A stretch of 64,000 bases of DNA, taken from the NCBI GenBank assembly GCA_019454045.1, contig SKCR01049663.1:69501-133500 (forward strand). The letters are read 5' to 3'. Under the pieces are notes generated by a model. It was not told the DNA's origin, searched no databases, and saw only the letters and a list, made by a program, of their open reading frames with translations. Source of the stretch: Zanthoxylum bungeanum (Eukaryota; Streptophyta; Magnoliopsida; Sapindales; Rutaceae). Below, in pieces: positions 1 to 12,762 of this stretch (position 1 is its first letter; each line of letters opens with the position of its first letter). A program made the translations under genes and the position numbers.

Positions 1-753
1 TAACAAATCCAGTGCTTAACCAGAACTATAAATGCTTTATAGTCCAATAAGAAAGGTTCTAAAATGTTCATCAAGAAAGGATTGGATGTATAATTTTAAC
101 AAATCCAATGCCTAACCAAGGCAAAATAAAAAAGTTATTACAGTGCAAACTGGCTGCCTTTATCTCTAGTTTCAAGTAGCTGGTCCCAGCCAGGATAAAG
201 CCAAAGCCAAGCGACTTCAATGTTGCATATAAAGGAGCAGTTAAAATTTTGCAAGATAGTCAAAGCCAGTGGAGACTGCATGAAGGATTACAATGCAAAC
301 TGGGTGCTTCAATTTGATTAAAAAAATTTATAGCCAAGGAAGATCCTACCCTCATCAGACAAGTTGACATGATTAAAGAGCCTTCCATGCCTGTTGTATC
401 ATGTATTAAAGTATATTAAATATTTTGAACTTGAAACTTTGACATTATTTTCTGCTATTGCAGCATTGCTTGTATCATGCAGCAAAAAGAAGTTAAAAGT
501 AAATAGATCATTTGGGTATTCAATATATAGCTGGGGACCAAAGTTAAGATCATATGGAATATACTCATAAATCACTAACTGGAGATTTCTCTCCAGTTAA
601 TTCCATCCCATCCTATCTCCAGTTAAGTTGTCTTAAATGATGAAGCTAGGCTACAGCTTGCTTCCATGACCTTTCAAAGATACTAGCAAACTTCAAAACA
701 CAATTGAATCACATGAACTCAACGAGAATAGACATAGCAAAACTATAACTTAC
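1..753 (-). other. Intron of the WDR11-like gene running off the left edge
   Basis: Exon 15 ends at a GT donor (reverse complement of AC at 752-753). No open exon matching the missing WDR11 C-terminus is visible between here and base 1. The intron contains a short perfect inverted repeat, 9-bp arms AACTGGAGA/TCTCCAGTT at 577-598, and one further copy of its right arm near 615-624. Confidence 0.7.
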
Positions 754-3700
754 TCGTGTACACGGTTCTGAATAGCCTGTTCACCTTCCAATTTCTCATG
801 CCAAGGAATGCGTTCAGCAGCAGTTTCCCACAACTCTTCTTGCTCAAAAGCCATTAGTCTGAGTGGACCTTGACTCTGCTAACCAAAAAGCCCAATTTGC
901 AATAGAGCAGATAGCAAAAATATAAGAAACAGTAACTTTATATATGTCTGACACATGGAAGATGTAGTAAGTAACAGCAACCGAATTGAAACTTTCGCCA
1001 GAGATATCTGCAAATGGTTGATATGCTAATTGGCTTACCAATGAATCCCTCTTCTCAGTTTCTGTCGTTGACTTTCCCTTTGACGTAATCCTACTCAGCA
1101 TGGCACCTTCAAGCTCTGAACTAGAAGCTATGCGGGGGACTTTTTGCGGAGACCTCTTTAATTTACTCATTAAATGATTAAGAGCACGGGGCAATTGTAA
1201 CCAAAATAGTGCTTCAGAGGTTTCACCAAAGATTGCAGCAGCAAAGGCAAACCTTGCGGCACAACCTTTATTCACTACAGTAGCATACAGTCTTGCCTTC
1301 TCATCATCAAGTATGCAGCCTGGGCAATAAAATTTCGGGTAAGAAGAAAACAAAATAGTTGAATGATTTAGATACAAAACCCTTCGAAAGTAGAAACAAT
1401 CATGACAGGCAAAAACACACCTTCTTTTCTATAAGGTTCTAATACTTTAAGAAGCATCTCTGGGACTACCGAGTCACCAATAGGGGGTAAACCAATCATG
1501 TGACTGCGAAGATCCTTAATGGATGAAGGAGTGCCGGGAATTAAATGAGGCCTCTTCTTTATTGTTGTGCTACACGTATTAAACCAAGAGGGCTTCACAC
1601 CCAACTGCAAGATCATCCGCAATGCCTATACCGAATAAATAATGGTGAGATTAGTGGATCCCTAGAGAAAAGCAGCCCTAATGATATTCTAAAAGCACGT
1701 TTAATCTTCTGAGACAGTGTAGTCTTGGCATCAGATATCAATATCATCGAGTCGTCAAAAACATTTTTGCATGTCTCACCATCTCCTCTAGATGATAACA
1801 AGATTAAGTACCATAATTGGCTATACGGCCGAAGATATACTTTCCGTGTCCTTTTTCATTTTCTTTGTATATTGGTTTACGCCCTAATTTACATGTGTTG
1901 TCCAGTGCTAAATTAATGGGTCAAAATAAGGTCAAATGGGCACATTAATGAGTAAAATTTATCTAAGTATGCTGAAATAGGAAAGAGTGTGAATTGTGAG
2001 AGGAGAGTAAATGTTACCAGCGCATGTGGTGTAGGAAGTAATATGGGTAAGCATAAAGGCATAGGACGAAATCTCTCTTTAATAGCTCGTGACTGGGATG
2101 TGTTGCCAATTTTTTCCTCATTTCTGCATGCAACGAGCAATACTTATCAGGAAAATAACCAAAAGAAAGAGCAACCACTGTTCTTTTTCTCTACTTTAAA
2201 GGAAACCTAGAAAAGAAAATAGATAGCATTTAAAAGCTATTTCATTGACAGCAGGTATACATTTAGATACAGCTATTAAAGGGCAGAAGTTCTACCCCAG
2301 ATGGAAATAATAAACAGTTACTAGGACAAACATTTCAACTCCCAAAATGAAAAGAAGAAAAGGAATGACACTTATAACATGCTAAAGGTAATCACTTAGC
2401 AACCTGAAACCAGTATTCTTGTCAGACAACACAAAACATTTCCCACCTTAGACCTTCCATTCTAATAAGAGCCACAACAAACCACCATATTAGCCTCCAA
2501 CCACATCCAAACCAAACCAAACAACATTTTCCTACTAGGTGGGGTCGGCTTCATGGATCTTTTGACGTCATTGTGCTCTATTTGAGATCATTGTTTCATC
2601 AAGCTCCATAAAACTTAGGTTTCTTTTTATGTTTTCAAACCACGTCAACTTAGGGTTTCCCCTACCTTGCTTGACATGTTGCATCACCATTTGCTCTCCC
2701 TTTTCTTATCGGATAAATTAAAGGTCTAGGATGGATATGCCCGATCCATCTTAGTCAAATTTCTCTCATCTTTTCCTCAATCGTGCTACACCCACTTTCC
2801 TAATTTCTTCTTTTCTAATTTTTTCTTTCCTTGTCCACCCACATTTGAGCATTCTCATCTCAGCTACCTTCATTTTTTGAACATGTTGAAGCTTTATTGC
2901 TCAACATTCTGTTCCATAAAGTAGTTCGAGTCTCACGGCCGTCTTATCAAATTTGCCTTTAAGTTTTAAAGGAATATTGCGATTTGCGATCACATACCTC
3001 CATTTCCTTCAATCCGATTGCATTCTATGGGTAACATCTCTATCTACTTCCCCACATCCCAAAAAAAATATTGGACTAATAATTATTCATGATACATGAA
3101 AATTTACCTATTAATATCCTACTTAATAGTAAATATAAAGACATAAGTTAAGAAACTCAAAAGCAAATGGTGGGCACTTACATATTAACATCAATAAGGC
3201 GGAAGCTACTGTCAGCTCCAGCAACACATAATACTAACGGATCATTTTTATTAGTTCTCAAAGGCAACCAATCGAGTTCCAATACAAGAGTTCCGGGAAA
3301 TTGAGGTTGTAAAAGGGAATTGGCCAATGGGTCCTGTGAATCCTGTGAAAGAAATTTTATACAGAGTTAAGATCAAATGACAAAAAAGCTACACATGGAT
3401 AACAAGAGTCATTGGCAGATGGAAGAAACAGCTATTATTTATTTATCTCATAATTACTGAGATGATACAACAAAATAAAAAGAGCGAGTCCACAGCTTAC
3501 AAGATCAAATACAGAAAATGTATTGTCATGAAATAGCACAGCAATACGCCCTCGACTACGGTCGCCAGCAACAACAGGTGAGAATTTGATTCTCCGGATT
3601 CCTTCTCTATGAGTATTGAATGAGGAAGAATGACCAGTTGTTACATCCCACCATCTTATGTTTCCTGATCTGTCTCCCATAACCTGAGACAATGCGAAGA

Positions 3701-6700
3701 CAATGCTCATTAGACAGAAATCTTGGAAGAACTATAATTTTGATTCAGACGACCGATCAGATGATATTATTTGGAAAGACACGGTACATACAACATGAGG
3801 CAAGCGATAGGCCATGGCTGTAATTAATCCATCAGATGAAACGAATGAAGAAGAAGGCCATTTTGGTCTAGAGACAAGCAAAACACAGGCTTAGTGAGAA
3901 AACAACCATATTGTAGCTATAAATACATGAAGAATGAAAAATGAATAGTTCAAATCAGTCAGTGATATACCTCAAAATTATCAAAAAAAAAAAAAAATTA
4001 CTGTCATTTTTTTGATGCGTTTTCAGGATGGGAGAAAGGTGGGGTACTAAATTTTAAATGCAATTCTAAAGGAGTATTATGGACAACTGAAGTCATAAGG
4101 AAAATAACACGGCCATAGGCTTCTTTAAAATGCTTGAGGATATCAGGTGTTAACTGAAATAATCATATCACGTATCACAGTGTACTGTAGCATGAAGAAC
4201 GAACAAACAAATGCAGCTAAGCCTAAATAGAGCCTCAGTTATCTAACCATCACAAGGATATGACCAACATTGAGTTTCAGAAAAGATCAACTAAGAAATA
4301 TTAAAACTTTAAGACAAACAAAATTCCCAAGTCCTATACTCTCTAACTGAAAATCAACTAGTGCCAACGTCATGGCTTAATATGCTTTACCGATGAGTAA
4401 AACGAAACTATCAGTTATTATAATTGACTAATTAATTATTTAATTTCAACAAAATGCTAATTCCAAGAGACATAAATTCACAAGAAAAAGTAACAATACC
4501 TAAAGTCTCGAATCCTCCGGCCATGAACCTCAAAAACCCCAAGTGCCCCATTTGCTAGTGCAAATGCAAAACTTTCAGAAGTGTCATCTGAAGATCCATC
4601 AGAGTTCGCAGCCTCTGCAGTAAGAAGTTTCTTTTATGTTCAAACAACTAACAATACCCAAGAAAATTAGAAGCTACAATCTTACACCAGCTGCTAGCCT
4701 ATATATGTAAGCATAGGAAGTAAAGAAGCTCACTAGAATCTGATGAAGATGCTTTTGTTGGAGTAGATACTCCATCTGTACCGATGGATGTATGATCTTT
4801 AGAAGACAAAGATGGTTGCCTCGGACCATTTTGACTTGGCCGTGGAACTGTTGGAAGAGTCCATTCCAATACCGTGAATGGAAGAGCTAATGATCTAAGC
4901 TACATGGAGGTATAAAGAAATTATAATAAATACCTACAACAGACTAAATAATTTAACTGAACTGAAACATGGTAAGCAAACAAAGGAAAACATGCTTCCG
5001 TCACCAGATCAAGTAACACCCACATGGACATAATTAAAAGCAAATCTTTCATTTGTTTTATTTTCACAAAACAATATTAGTGATGACTTCGTTCTGCTTC
5101 CATCAAATAAAAGCCACAAAAAAATCATATGCATAGACATATTGCTAAGATAGTTCCATCAGATTTCAATATTTCTAGTGACGGTTGAACGCAATAAAAT
5201 TTGAGTAGAACAGTAGCACCAACAGTTGGTCTCTACTTGACAAACTAAAGGGCTAAAAGATCTATACACTGAAAAAATTACAAAAATACCTCCATTTAAA
5301 GTCAGAAAGGAGAAGTTTTAAATGTGGAAAAGCTTATAAAAAAATTTCGGAAAAGAAAGCTAAAATATAAAAGGTTGGCAAACATCAAAGGCACGTTAAA
5401 CTTCTATTATACTCTCTCAATGTGATAAATAATACTAAAGTCAATGACCAAATAGATAATTTTTTTAAAAAAAAAAAAAGAGTTAGCATTGGTTTAAGCT
5501 AATTAGCAGAGACCTACAGAACAAAGTTCAATTATTAGGATTATTTAGAGCGGGACTAGGGAAAAGAGAAGGCATCAGCCAAATTACCATGATGGGATTT
5601 TTAGTCATTGCCCAAACCTCGACAGGGGCATCACGAAACAGAAGTAGAAGGTACCTGAAATTTATTTCAACCATAAGTACAGAATCAGCATGAGTTGCAC
5701 ATCCAATTCCAGTCCAAACAGTTAAAGATAAGGTTGGACAGGAAAGGGGTATTAATAAGGTGACAACCTATCGGTATTTCCACTTAGCATTAAAATCAAA
5801 CAAGTTCACAATGTCATCGAAGTATTATCTCCAAACTCCTTTTAATAAGTTGAAACAAATTTGAGTTTAATCAGTAATTAGTTCAACCAGATATTATCAT
5901 ATTAACCATATACAGACACCTTGATTCAAAAAATGACATTTTCCTCAGTATATCCTAGATTTTCCTCAGACACATAACACATGTTCTCTTAATATCTGTC
6001 ATTCCACAGGAACACTCCACATTCTTCCCCCACTTTTCTTTCGGTAATAAGTTTAGAGCATAAGGTACACATGCACTTACCCCTTGGCAGATTCTTCCCA
6101 AAAATTTCTCAAACTCTTAATATCTAATCCCCTACATTTATCATCATCTTTTGGTGATGCAATTATACCAATTCTCTAGCTGTTCCAGTTCCAATGTTAA
6201 ATCTCTCTTAAGTAACCTAATTTTCAATAGTGATACCTTTTAACTACTGAAACATCAGTTCAAAAGGAAACACTATTCCCAAATCCCAAAAGTCAAAATG
6301 AGTAGGGATTCCATTTTTTTTCCTCAATATAACAAATATGAACTCTTTATGCCACTCCTAAGGCTTCTTCATCAACAGCCTAGACCGAAGTAAATAATCG
6401 AGTTGATGCTATGAGAGATACTTTATTCAATATAGCAATCATACATTTTTTTAACTTCACAACTGGGACTTTTCATTAACTAAACTTCATTAGTATCTCC
6501 TATCTAACAGGAAAAGGTGTGCTACTCTTATACCCATTCCAAAAGCTTTTAGCAAGTTACAAGAAGAAAAGAACTTTCCCACCCTTATAGATTCCAATAA
6601 CAAATAAGCAGGATATCACCAAGACAATAAGTTAATGTCACAAACTTTATATTTACACAAACACATATAAGACAAACTAACCACACACAGACAAACATAT

Positions 6701-9700
6701 AAAACAGAAGTCAGACAAACAACAAGCACTGCAATCACATGAAATATAATTTCATGTGAAAGATGCACGTCCGTTCTAGCCTCTAAGAGTATAAATATTT
6801 TAAAATGTTTAAGCTATCAAAGGCAAAATATTACTTTGTGCATATCTTGATAATGAATGAGCATTCAGACATCTGAGCAAAAATTGTTATGCTTTTAAGT
6901 GTATGATAACACAACAATTATCAAAAGAAACAAAGCTAGGAGAGAACCTTCCAGACGAAGAAGCCCTTAGGGCTCTTATAGGTGCACGTTCAGGCTTTTG
7001 CAAAACCCGAAATGCTCTATTAATCCCACTTCTAAGACAGGTAACCACAAGCCTGTTAATGTACCCACCAGTTTTCTCGTTGACCTGATACCAAAAAATA
7101 AGATTAAATAATAATGCTTTAATGTATCCATCAATTTTCTCGTTTACCTGATACCAAAAATATGATTAAATAATAACACTTTAATAAAGAAAAAATAATG
7201 CATCACCTAATTACAGGTTTTCCAATTTGAAAGGGCAAAAGGAAGAGAAAATCCATCAGCGCTCCCCCTTTTCCTTTATTTATAGTGGATAATCCACTTA
7301 AGTAAACGAAAAAATTTGAAAATTAAATGTCGTGTACCTGACTGTAAGAAAATGAAACCAGTCTAGAATTTCCAAGCCATCGTAATCCCCTGACAGTGCC
7401 ATTATGAACAGAAAAACTTGCAGCAACAGCATTGGCAGATACATCAACAACATCAACTGTCCCACTTTGGGTTCCCAAAGCAACAAGTGGAACAGCCACA
7501 GCAGGATAGTTTCCCCCACCTTCACATAATATTATCTCATTAATCAACTAAGGATTATTACACTTCACATACTATGATACTAATGATGACAATTCCTAAC
7601 ATTTAATGAAGATAGAAATTCGACAGATGCAGTAAATCAGTAGCAATAGGAAACTAACAGGCCAAAGTAGCTGTTAAAGAAGGGGATGGTACAGCCAACA
7701 TGGTCACTGCTGAAGAAAGAATTTGAAGCTGTCCAAATAAGCTGACCTGCATGAGTGATTTGGTGTGTAAGCATGCATGGGCTGTGCCAAGGATTTGTAG
7801 AAAGAAGAATGCTTCTACTTACCATCAGTAATGCATAATCAGCAGCAGGAGAGAACAAGGTGCTTACCTCTGGGCTTGGATGCACCGTTGATATATAGAA
7901 TAAAACAAAAGCTAAAGAACCCAGCCACACTATACTAGATAAAGAATATTTCATTGAAGGTGTGAGGTGACAAACTTAACAATCACATGCCACTCTTCAA
8001 AATCCCAATTAATTGGATAGTAAGTTTAATATAGGCAATGATTTCAAGCATCATGCACTATTTGGATAACAATTTCCCAACTTTCCTTTCTCTCCGAGGG
8101 GCGAGGCCCAGGCAAAATGCATTTGAGTCTTAAGGAGCTCAATTATCATCATCATGATGGAGCAGTGTGCTAGTGCAGTAAGTCGTCTATGGTTGAGTGA
8201 TTCCAACAGGAATTTGGGCAGCCAAAATAGAGACAAACCAGAGAACTACCAAGCAAAAAATGATAAACATACAATTTATTAACGAATGCTAAAAGTGATT
8301 CCTTCCAAGAATATCAACTTCATTCAAACTAATAGCAATATTTGCATCATTAACAGATTTCAACATGAATGTTAAAAGGTAAGAGGAAACAGGTAGGTTG
8401 AGAATGATTAACTGGGAGTTGCAACAATTCTGAATCAGTAATGATTCAAACTAAATATCAAATTCTATGGTATGATAGGAAAAGATCTTTGAAACTAGCA
8501 CTTAATACAAGGGAGGTAGTATAAAACTATTACATTGTAATACTTGCAGAAGAAATGTTTATTCACAAACCTTAAATGACATATCTGCCTGACTGGAGGT
8601 AGAGTTTGATGTTCGGTTTCTGCTGTCAGTCATATGTTCTAGTTGTTTACCTGCATCCGGGCCAAGTCTTTCACTAGAAGAAGTCATGCCATTACTATTG
8701 GTCCCTGGAAGTGCAACTTTATTGACATCAGCATTCTTTCCAGAATTTGTGCCATCCTTATGAGAATCTCCAGCACCTTCAGCAGTCAAAAGCCAGTTCC
8801 AAATCTTCCCATCATCAGAAATAGAAATTAAATGGGTCTTTGAAAGAAGAAGAGTATCATCAGAAAAATCAAAAGGATTGTCAATGTCCGCATTGGCTAA
8901 AGGAGATTGAGGTGCATCAGAACAAAGCTTGGCAACATTTTGGATAGTGGACTCTGATTGGCTGATGAGAACAGCAAGAATTGAAGGAGAAGGGACAGAT
9001 GTACCAATTGAGGGCATCAACTCTTCCATAGTACACATTACATGCACCTGTTCACCTCTGTGATGATATGCAATACTCAGAAAGCTTTTCATTGCAGAGG
9101 TAAGAATGCATGGATGTCTAACAAAAATCATTTAGAAAGAAGAGACCAACTCTATCGCATATTCACATTGTTATATTTGAATTGGATATATGTCTCTAAA
9201 GTTTTGCAAACTTCTACAACTTGGATCAATTACCATGGTTGTTGTTAGTTCAATCAAAAGCTGGTAGTAACTAGTAAGGTCTATCAGTAGATATGTTTTA
9301 AACTGGAAAAATTAATCGATGAACGCACATACTAACAAGAAGACTTAACTCCTCTTCCTACCCAGAAATCCAACTCAAAAGTGATAAAATAAGTGTGCCT
9401 AAAAGTAAATGCATTATGGAAAAATAGAAAGGAATCAAAGACAGAATATGAAAAGAAAAACAGAGAATAGAGGGTTCATATAAGCACCTTTTAGAACTTC
9501 AAAAATTAGCAACAGGAGAAAAAGCTCATGCTAATAATTTAAACACACCAATGTTACAGGAATGTGAAGTATTACTACAAACCCTAATGCATGCAAGGAA
9601 AGTCATGAGAAAGCTCTAAAGAAAACATGATACCATACCTTCACTGATTTCCCTCTGGCACATTAATACACAGTTACACACGATGCATACTAATGTTCCA

Positions 9701-11193
9701 TGCAAAGTCACAATTCCTAGGATGACTATTAAACTACCTATTAATAGCCAGACAATTATTTTTCTAGAGATAACTCAGATAAGACCACTCACCCAATTCA
9801 TCCAAATATATATAAAAAGAAACTTAGATGCTGACCAAGAAGCCACCACCCTATAACCTCACTTTGCTTTCTAGAATAATTAAATTTCTCTCTGTCCCAC
9901 AGACAAACAGTAGCTCTCCATTGAAGTAGCAAATGATAATCCATACTCCTAAGTCCTACCACAAATTTTCTACCCTTTTCCAGCAAATCGTAAGCATGAA
10001 CTATAGAACAAGAGCTCACATTTGTTCCAAAATAAATCAGCAAAACCAACGTGTACCATATTAAAAATACACTTACATTACACTAAAAATTGTTCTAATG
10101 CCTTTATTACTTGATTTAATTGCCGGTATTTCTTGATGCAACTTCTAATATTGTGATTGCAATAAATAATTATAAACAAACATTAAAATTCAAGTGACTC
10201 AAAGTCATACTCTTTTCGCCGCCAAATGCTGAGCTTCCCGTCAAGATGAGCACAATAAATCAAGTCATTATTTGGATCCGCCAACACATCTAGAAACTTG
10301 GCACAGCCTCGTGGCAATGCAGTGGAAGAAAGTGCGGTTTCATACTGCAAATCAAACACAACCAATTCCCTTGGAAACGTCACAAATATAATGTGCCTCC
10401 ATTGCCGCGAAAACGTAAATTTAACCATATAGAGCGGAAACAACCCTGAAGCAGGCGACAAACCGGCCGCACCGGTACTCAACTCCCTCTCCAGCTTCAG
10501 CAATTCCGTACAATCCGTTCGAATCTGCAACTCTTTGATAACGACTTCATCTTCTTTCTGGCCTAACACTCTGACAGACAACAACAGTCCTTTTAAACCA
10601 AGGACGCAGAAATGGCGGGAATCGAAAGGATCGCGGCGGATACACGAGAGATATTCAGGAGAAGCGTCATATTTCCACATACAGCTAGCGGAAGTAGTGT
10701 TGTACAGCGAGAGAATGGAGGGGCCAGTGATCGCGGCGAGGACGTAGGAGTCGGGTCTGGTTAGGATCCAGCATAGGTCTTGGATCCCGAGCTTGGGGCT
10801 CGGATCGGTTTCAAGCCAGAGTACGACGGAGCGGAGGCGGAAGTCGATTAGAGCGATGCGGCCGTGACGGTCGGCGGCGGCGAGGATGTTGTGGGAGGTG
10901 GAGGGCTCGGTGGAGAGGAGGTCGCAATGGAGAGTGGTGGGGATCCACTTGACGGCGGTGACGAAGGGGGAGAGGGACGCGGCGGAGCTGGCGGATGTCA
11001 GTGGAGGGATAGGGATCGTGGATATGAGCTGGAGAGAACATGAGTCAATAATTGAAATTGAAGAGCCAGAAGCGAAGGCTAAGAGACCTGAGGGGCTTAA
11101 ATCTGCGGATCCAAAGTTGTTGCGGCTCGGTGGACCTGGCAGCATGAAGTTGCAGTCCCAGGAGTCGGCCGGTGGTGGTCTTGGAGACGACAT
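754..11193 (-). CDS. WDR11: WDR11-like WD-repeat protein, N-terminal 1,119 codons (3' end outside window)
   Basis: Orthologue of WDR11, a large protein with two beta-propellers and a C-terminal helical part; the human protein acts in a trans-Golgi vesicle-tethering complex (family knowledge). I traced 15 exons from the start at 11193, all with GT-AG junctions and matching phases: 10211-11193, 8571-9057, 7659-7746, 7338-7519, 6948-7084, 5588-5654, 4734-4899, 4500-4614, 3792-3867, 3501-3683, 3182-3342, 2018-2123, 1421-1625, 1039-1319, 754-875. Total is 3,359 nt with no stop. Recognisable stretches include LSIWRRKE at the end of exon 1, GNIRWWDVTTGH in exon 10 and FEQEELWETAAERIPWHEKL in exon 15. 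About 200 C-terminal residues expected for the family (roughly 1,300 aa) lie beyond base 1. The start is the first ATG of the N-terminal reading frame and has a good context. Exon 1 is GC-rich compared with the AT-rich introns. Plant-specific function is not visible from sequence. Confidence 0.93.
2520..3060 (-). mobile_element. RTE-type LINE remnant (reverse-transcriptase C-terminal end) in a WDR11 intron
   Basis: Read on the minus strand this stretch gives broken pieces of the C-terminal region of plant RTE-clade LINE polyproteins: YGTEC*AIKLQHVQKMKVAEM near 2860-2930, then RKEKIRKEE, and finally an IHEADPT-like tail at about 2530-2555. Several stops and frameshifts are present, so it is dead. 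It lies wholly within the intron between exons 11 and 12 (2124-3181), in the gene's orientation. The 5' part of the element is missing, as is usual for LINE insertions. No poly(A) tail or target duplication was identified. Confidence 0.8.
7056..7180. repeat. 63-bp tandem duplication spanning the 3' splice site of WDR11 exon 5
   Basis: Unit 1 (7056-7118) holds the start of exon 5 and its acceptor. Unit 2 (7119-7180, one base shorter) repeats it with about 10 differences and recreates the sequence ggtatcag followed by GTAAACGAG. The upstream acceptor would extend exon 5 to 7147, that is by exactly 63 nt. All 21 added codons are open and encode a mostly hydrophobic insert that begins VNEKIDGYIK, mirroring the normal VNEKTGGYIN. 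Confidence 0.85.
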
Positions 11194-11345
11194 TGTCGTT
11201 TGCTACTTGGTTATGGTGAAGACGGTGTCGTTTTGATGAATGCCTTCAGCTCTATGATGAAGAGAGAGAGGGTGAGAATTGTTGACTCTCACCGATCACT
11301 GCGATTCTGGAAGGAGAGGAGGGAAGAAGAGCCGTGTAACGTAAT
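11194..11345 (-). promoter_or_regulatory. WDR11: Probable 5' UTR and proximal promoter of the WDR11-like gene
   Basis: Sequence immediately upstream of the WDR11 ATG (context acaATGTCG on the minus strand). It is GA-rich on the plus strand (gagagagagg near 11262-11271), giving a CT-rich leader on the transcribed strand, a common plant 5' UTR feature. No convincing TATA box was identified, so the transcription start is unknown. Confidence 0.4.
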
Positions 11346-12435
11346 TGAAAATTAACAAAAAAAAGTTCTACATTTCCTCATTTCCTTTTGGCATAATAAC
11401 ATGCGACTCTCTTAAGTTTTTTAAAATTATAAAAAGATACAAGGTTGTAATCTTTTTCGTGAAAGTCCTTTTACTTTATGCAATTGATACTGCTATGATC
11501 ATCTCCATTTGTATTTATACCCCTATAATTAGGGGTGGCATAAAAGTCTGAGATTCGTCCAATCCGTTCAAACCCAATTTGGCCCGATAGATTTTATCTC
11601 AATCCGATGGTAAAATTTTAATTTATGGGGCAGCATATTGTTCTAAAAACGGTATATGCAGCCTCTAGACATTATGCAGTATCTGGTCGTTCCGATTATA
11701 CATAAAATGATTATGAGGTGATATCACGCGATTAGATGGGTTTAGACGATTATACATGTATGGTATTTTTCTCCAAATTTATGTTTTTCCCAATTTTTTG
11801 AAATAAAAAAAAAAAAACAAAACAAAACAAAAACACCTAACGCCGCCTGACCTATCCTTCTAGACGGCGCCTAGAAGGCATGTGCTAGGCGCTCCCCCAT
11901 CGTACGCCTACCACCTAACGTTTTTTAGAACATTGATAAAAAAAAAAAGCCCAAGCCTTGTCCAGGCCCGATTTGTATAGATAAAAAAAAATTAATTATA
12001 AAAAAATTCAAAAAATTAATTAATTATTTTAAAAAATAAAAAATTATATTAATTTCAAAAAACTTGTTCCGACCCCAACCCAATCTGACATAATCCTGAT
12101 TCCTGACTCGAACTTGACAAAGCCCAGACTCAACCCGGACCGGCCATTGGCACCCTTGCCTACAACTGCCATTTTAATGCAGTGGGGATTCTAATTTTTT
12201 TAGGCATGTATGACACTTTCTTATACCAATATTTGCCATTACTATGTGTTGTAATTGTTGCATGACAAATACACTATATGATACAAAAAAAAAAAAATTA
12301 GAGATACAATACAACACTTGTTGGATCTCTACTTAACAACTTTCTATATGAAAAATGTTATCTTTAGTGAATCATTTTCGTGCTCTATATATAGACAACC
12401 AAGTTTTACCTCCAAAAGACATACTTTTTGCTGGA
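11346..12435. mobile_element. Intergenic AT-rich DNA with a decayed hAT-like element (about 11636-11934)
   Basis: Within this gene-free stretch, 11636-11934 is bounded by related inverted ends: left TATTGTTCTAAAAACGG, right (reverse complement) CAATGTTCTAAAAAACGT. GC-rich gcc/ggc motifs occur near the right end (11841-11920). These ends resemble those of the intact hAT-like element at 37338-38223 (CAATGTTTAAAAATACGG). No 8-bp target duplication is recognisable, so this is a degraded relative at best. The flanks (11540-11600, 11950-12170) are runs of GGCCCGA-like and CCCGACC-like low-complexity sequence. Confidence 0.4.
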
Positions 12436-12762
12436 GTTGGTGCTTGGAATGTCAATCTGAATAATATATTATACATTATATTTTATTATTTATTAATAAA
12501 ATAATTACATTTTCATTTCAACTATGTTAATGGTAATTTATATCATAATGCATATTAAATTGATATATAAATATGCTGAGAATGACATCAACTTTAGAAT
12601 AGTCATGTAGTAATATTGGACACTGGGAGGTCCGACATTGAGATAATATTACTATTATAAACTATTTTTAAAGTAAAAGTTCGTAGTCGTTAGTTTTGGA
12701 ATACAATCGAATTCCTATAACCTAGAAGACTAACATATGTCGTATATTGGAACTGTAATTCC

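Noticed and set aside
577..598. Perfect 9-bp inverted repeat AACTGGAGA/TCTCCAGTT in a WDR11 intron as a terminator or MITE end
   Set aside because: Isolated, with a 4-nt loop and no flanking duplication or transposon ends; most likely incidental. Its loop also does not fit the TNG rule of the LTR hairpins.
10811..11041. Open frames on either strand over WDR11 exon 1 (e.g. 10886-11236 plus, 10811-11041 minus)
   Set aside because: Out-of-frame shadows of the GC-rich first exon; compositionally biased (proline/arginine- or glycine/glutamate-rich) and without homologues I recognise.
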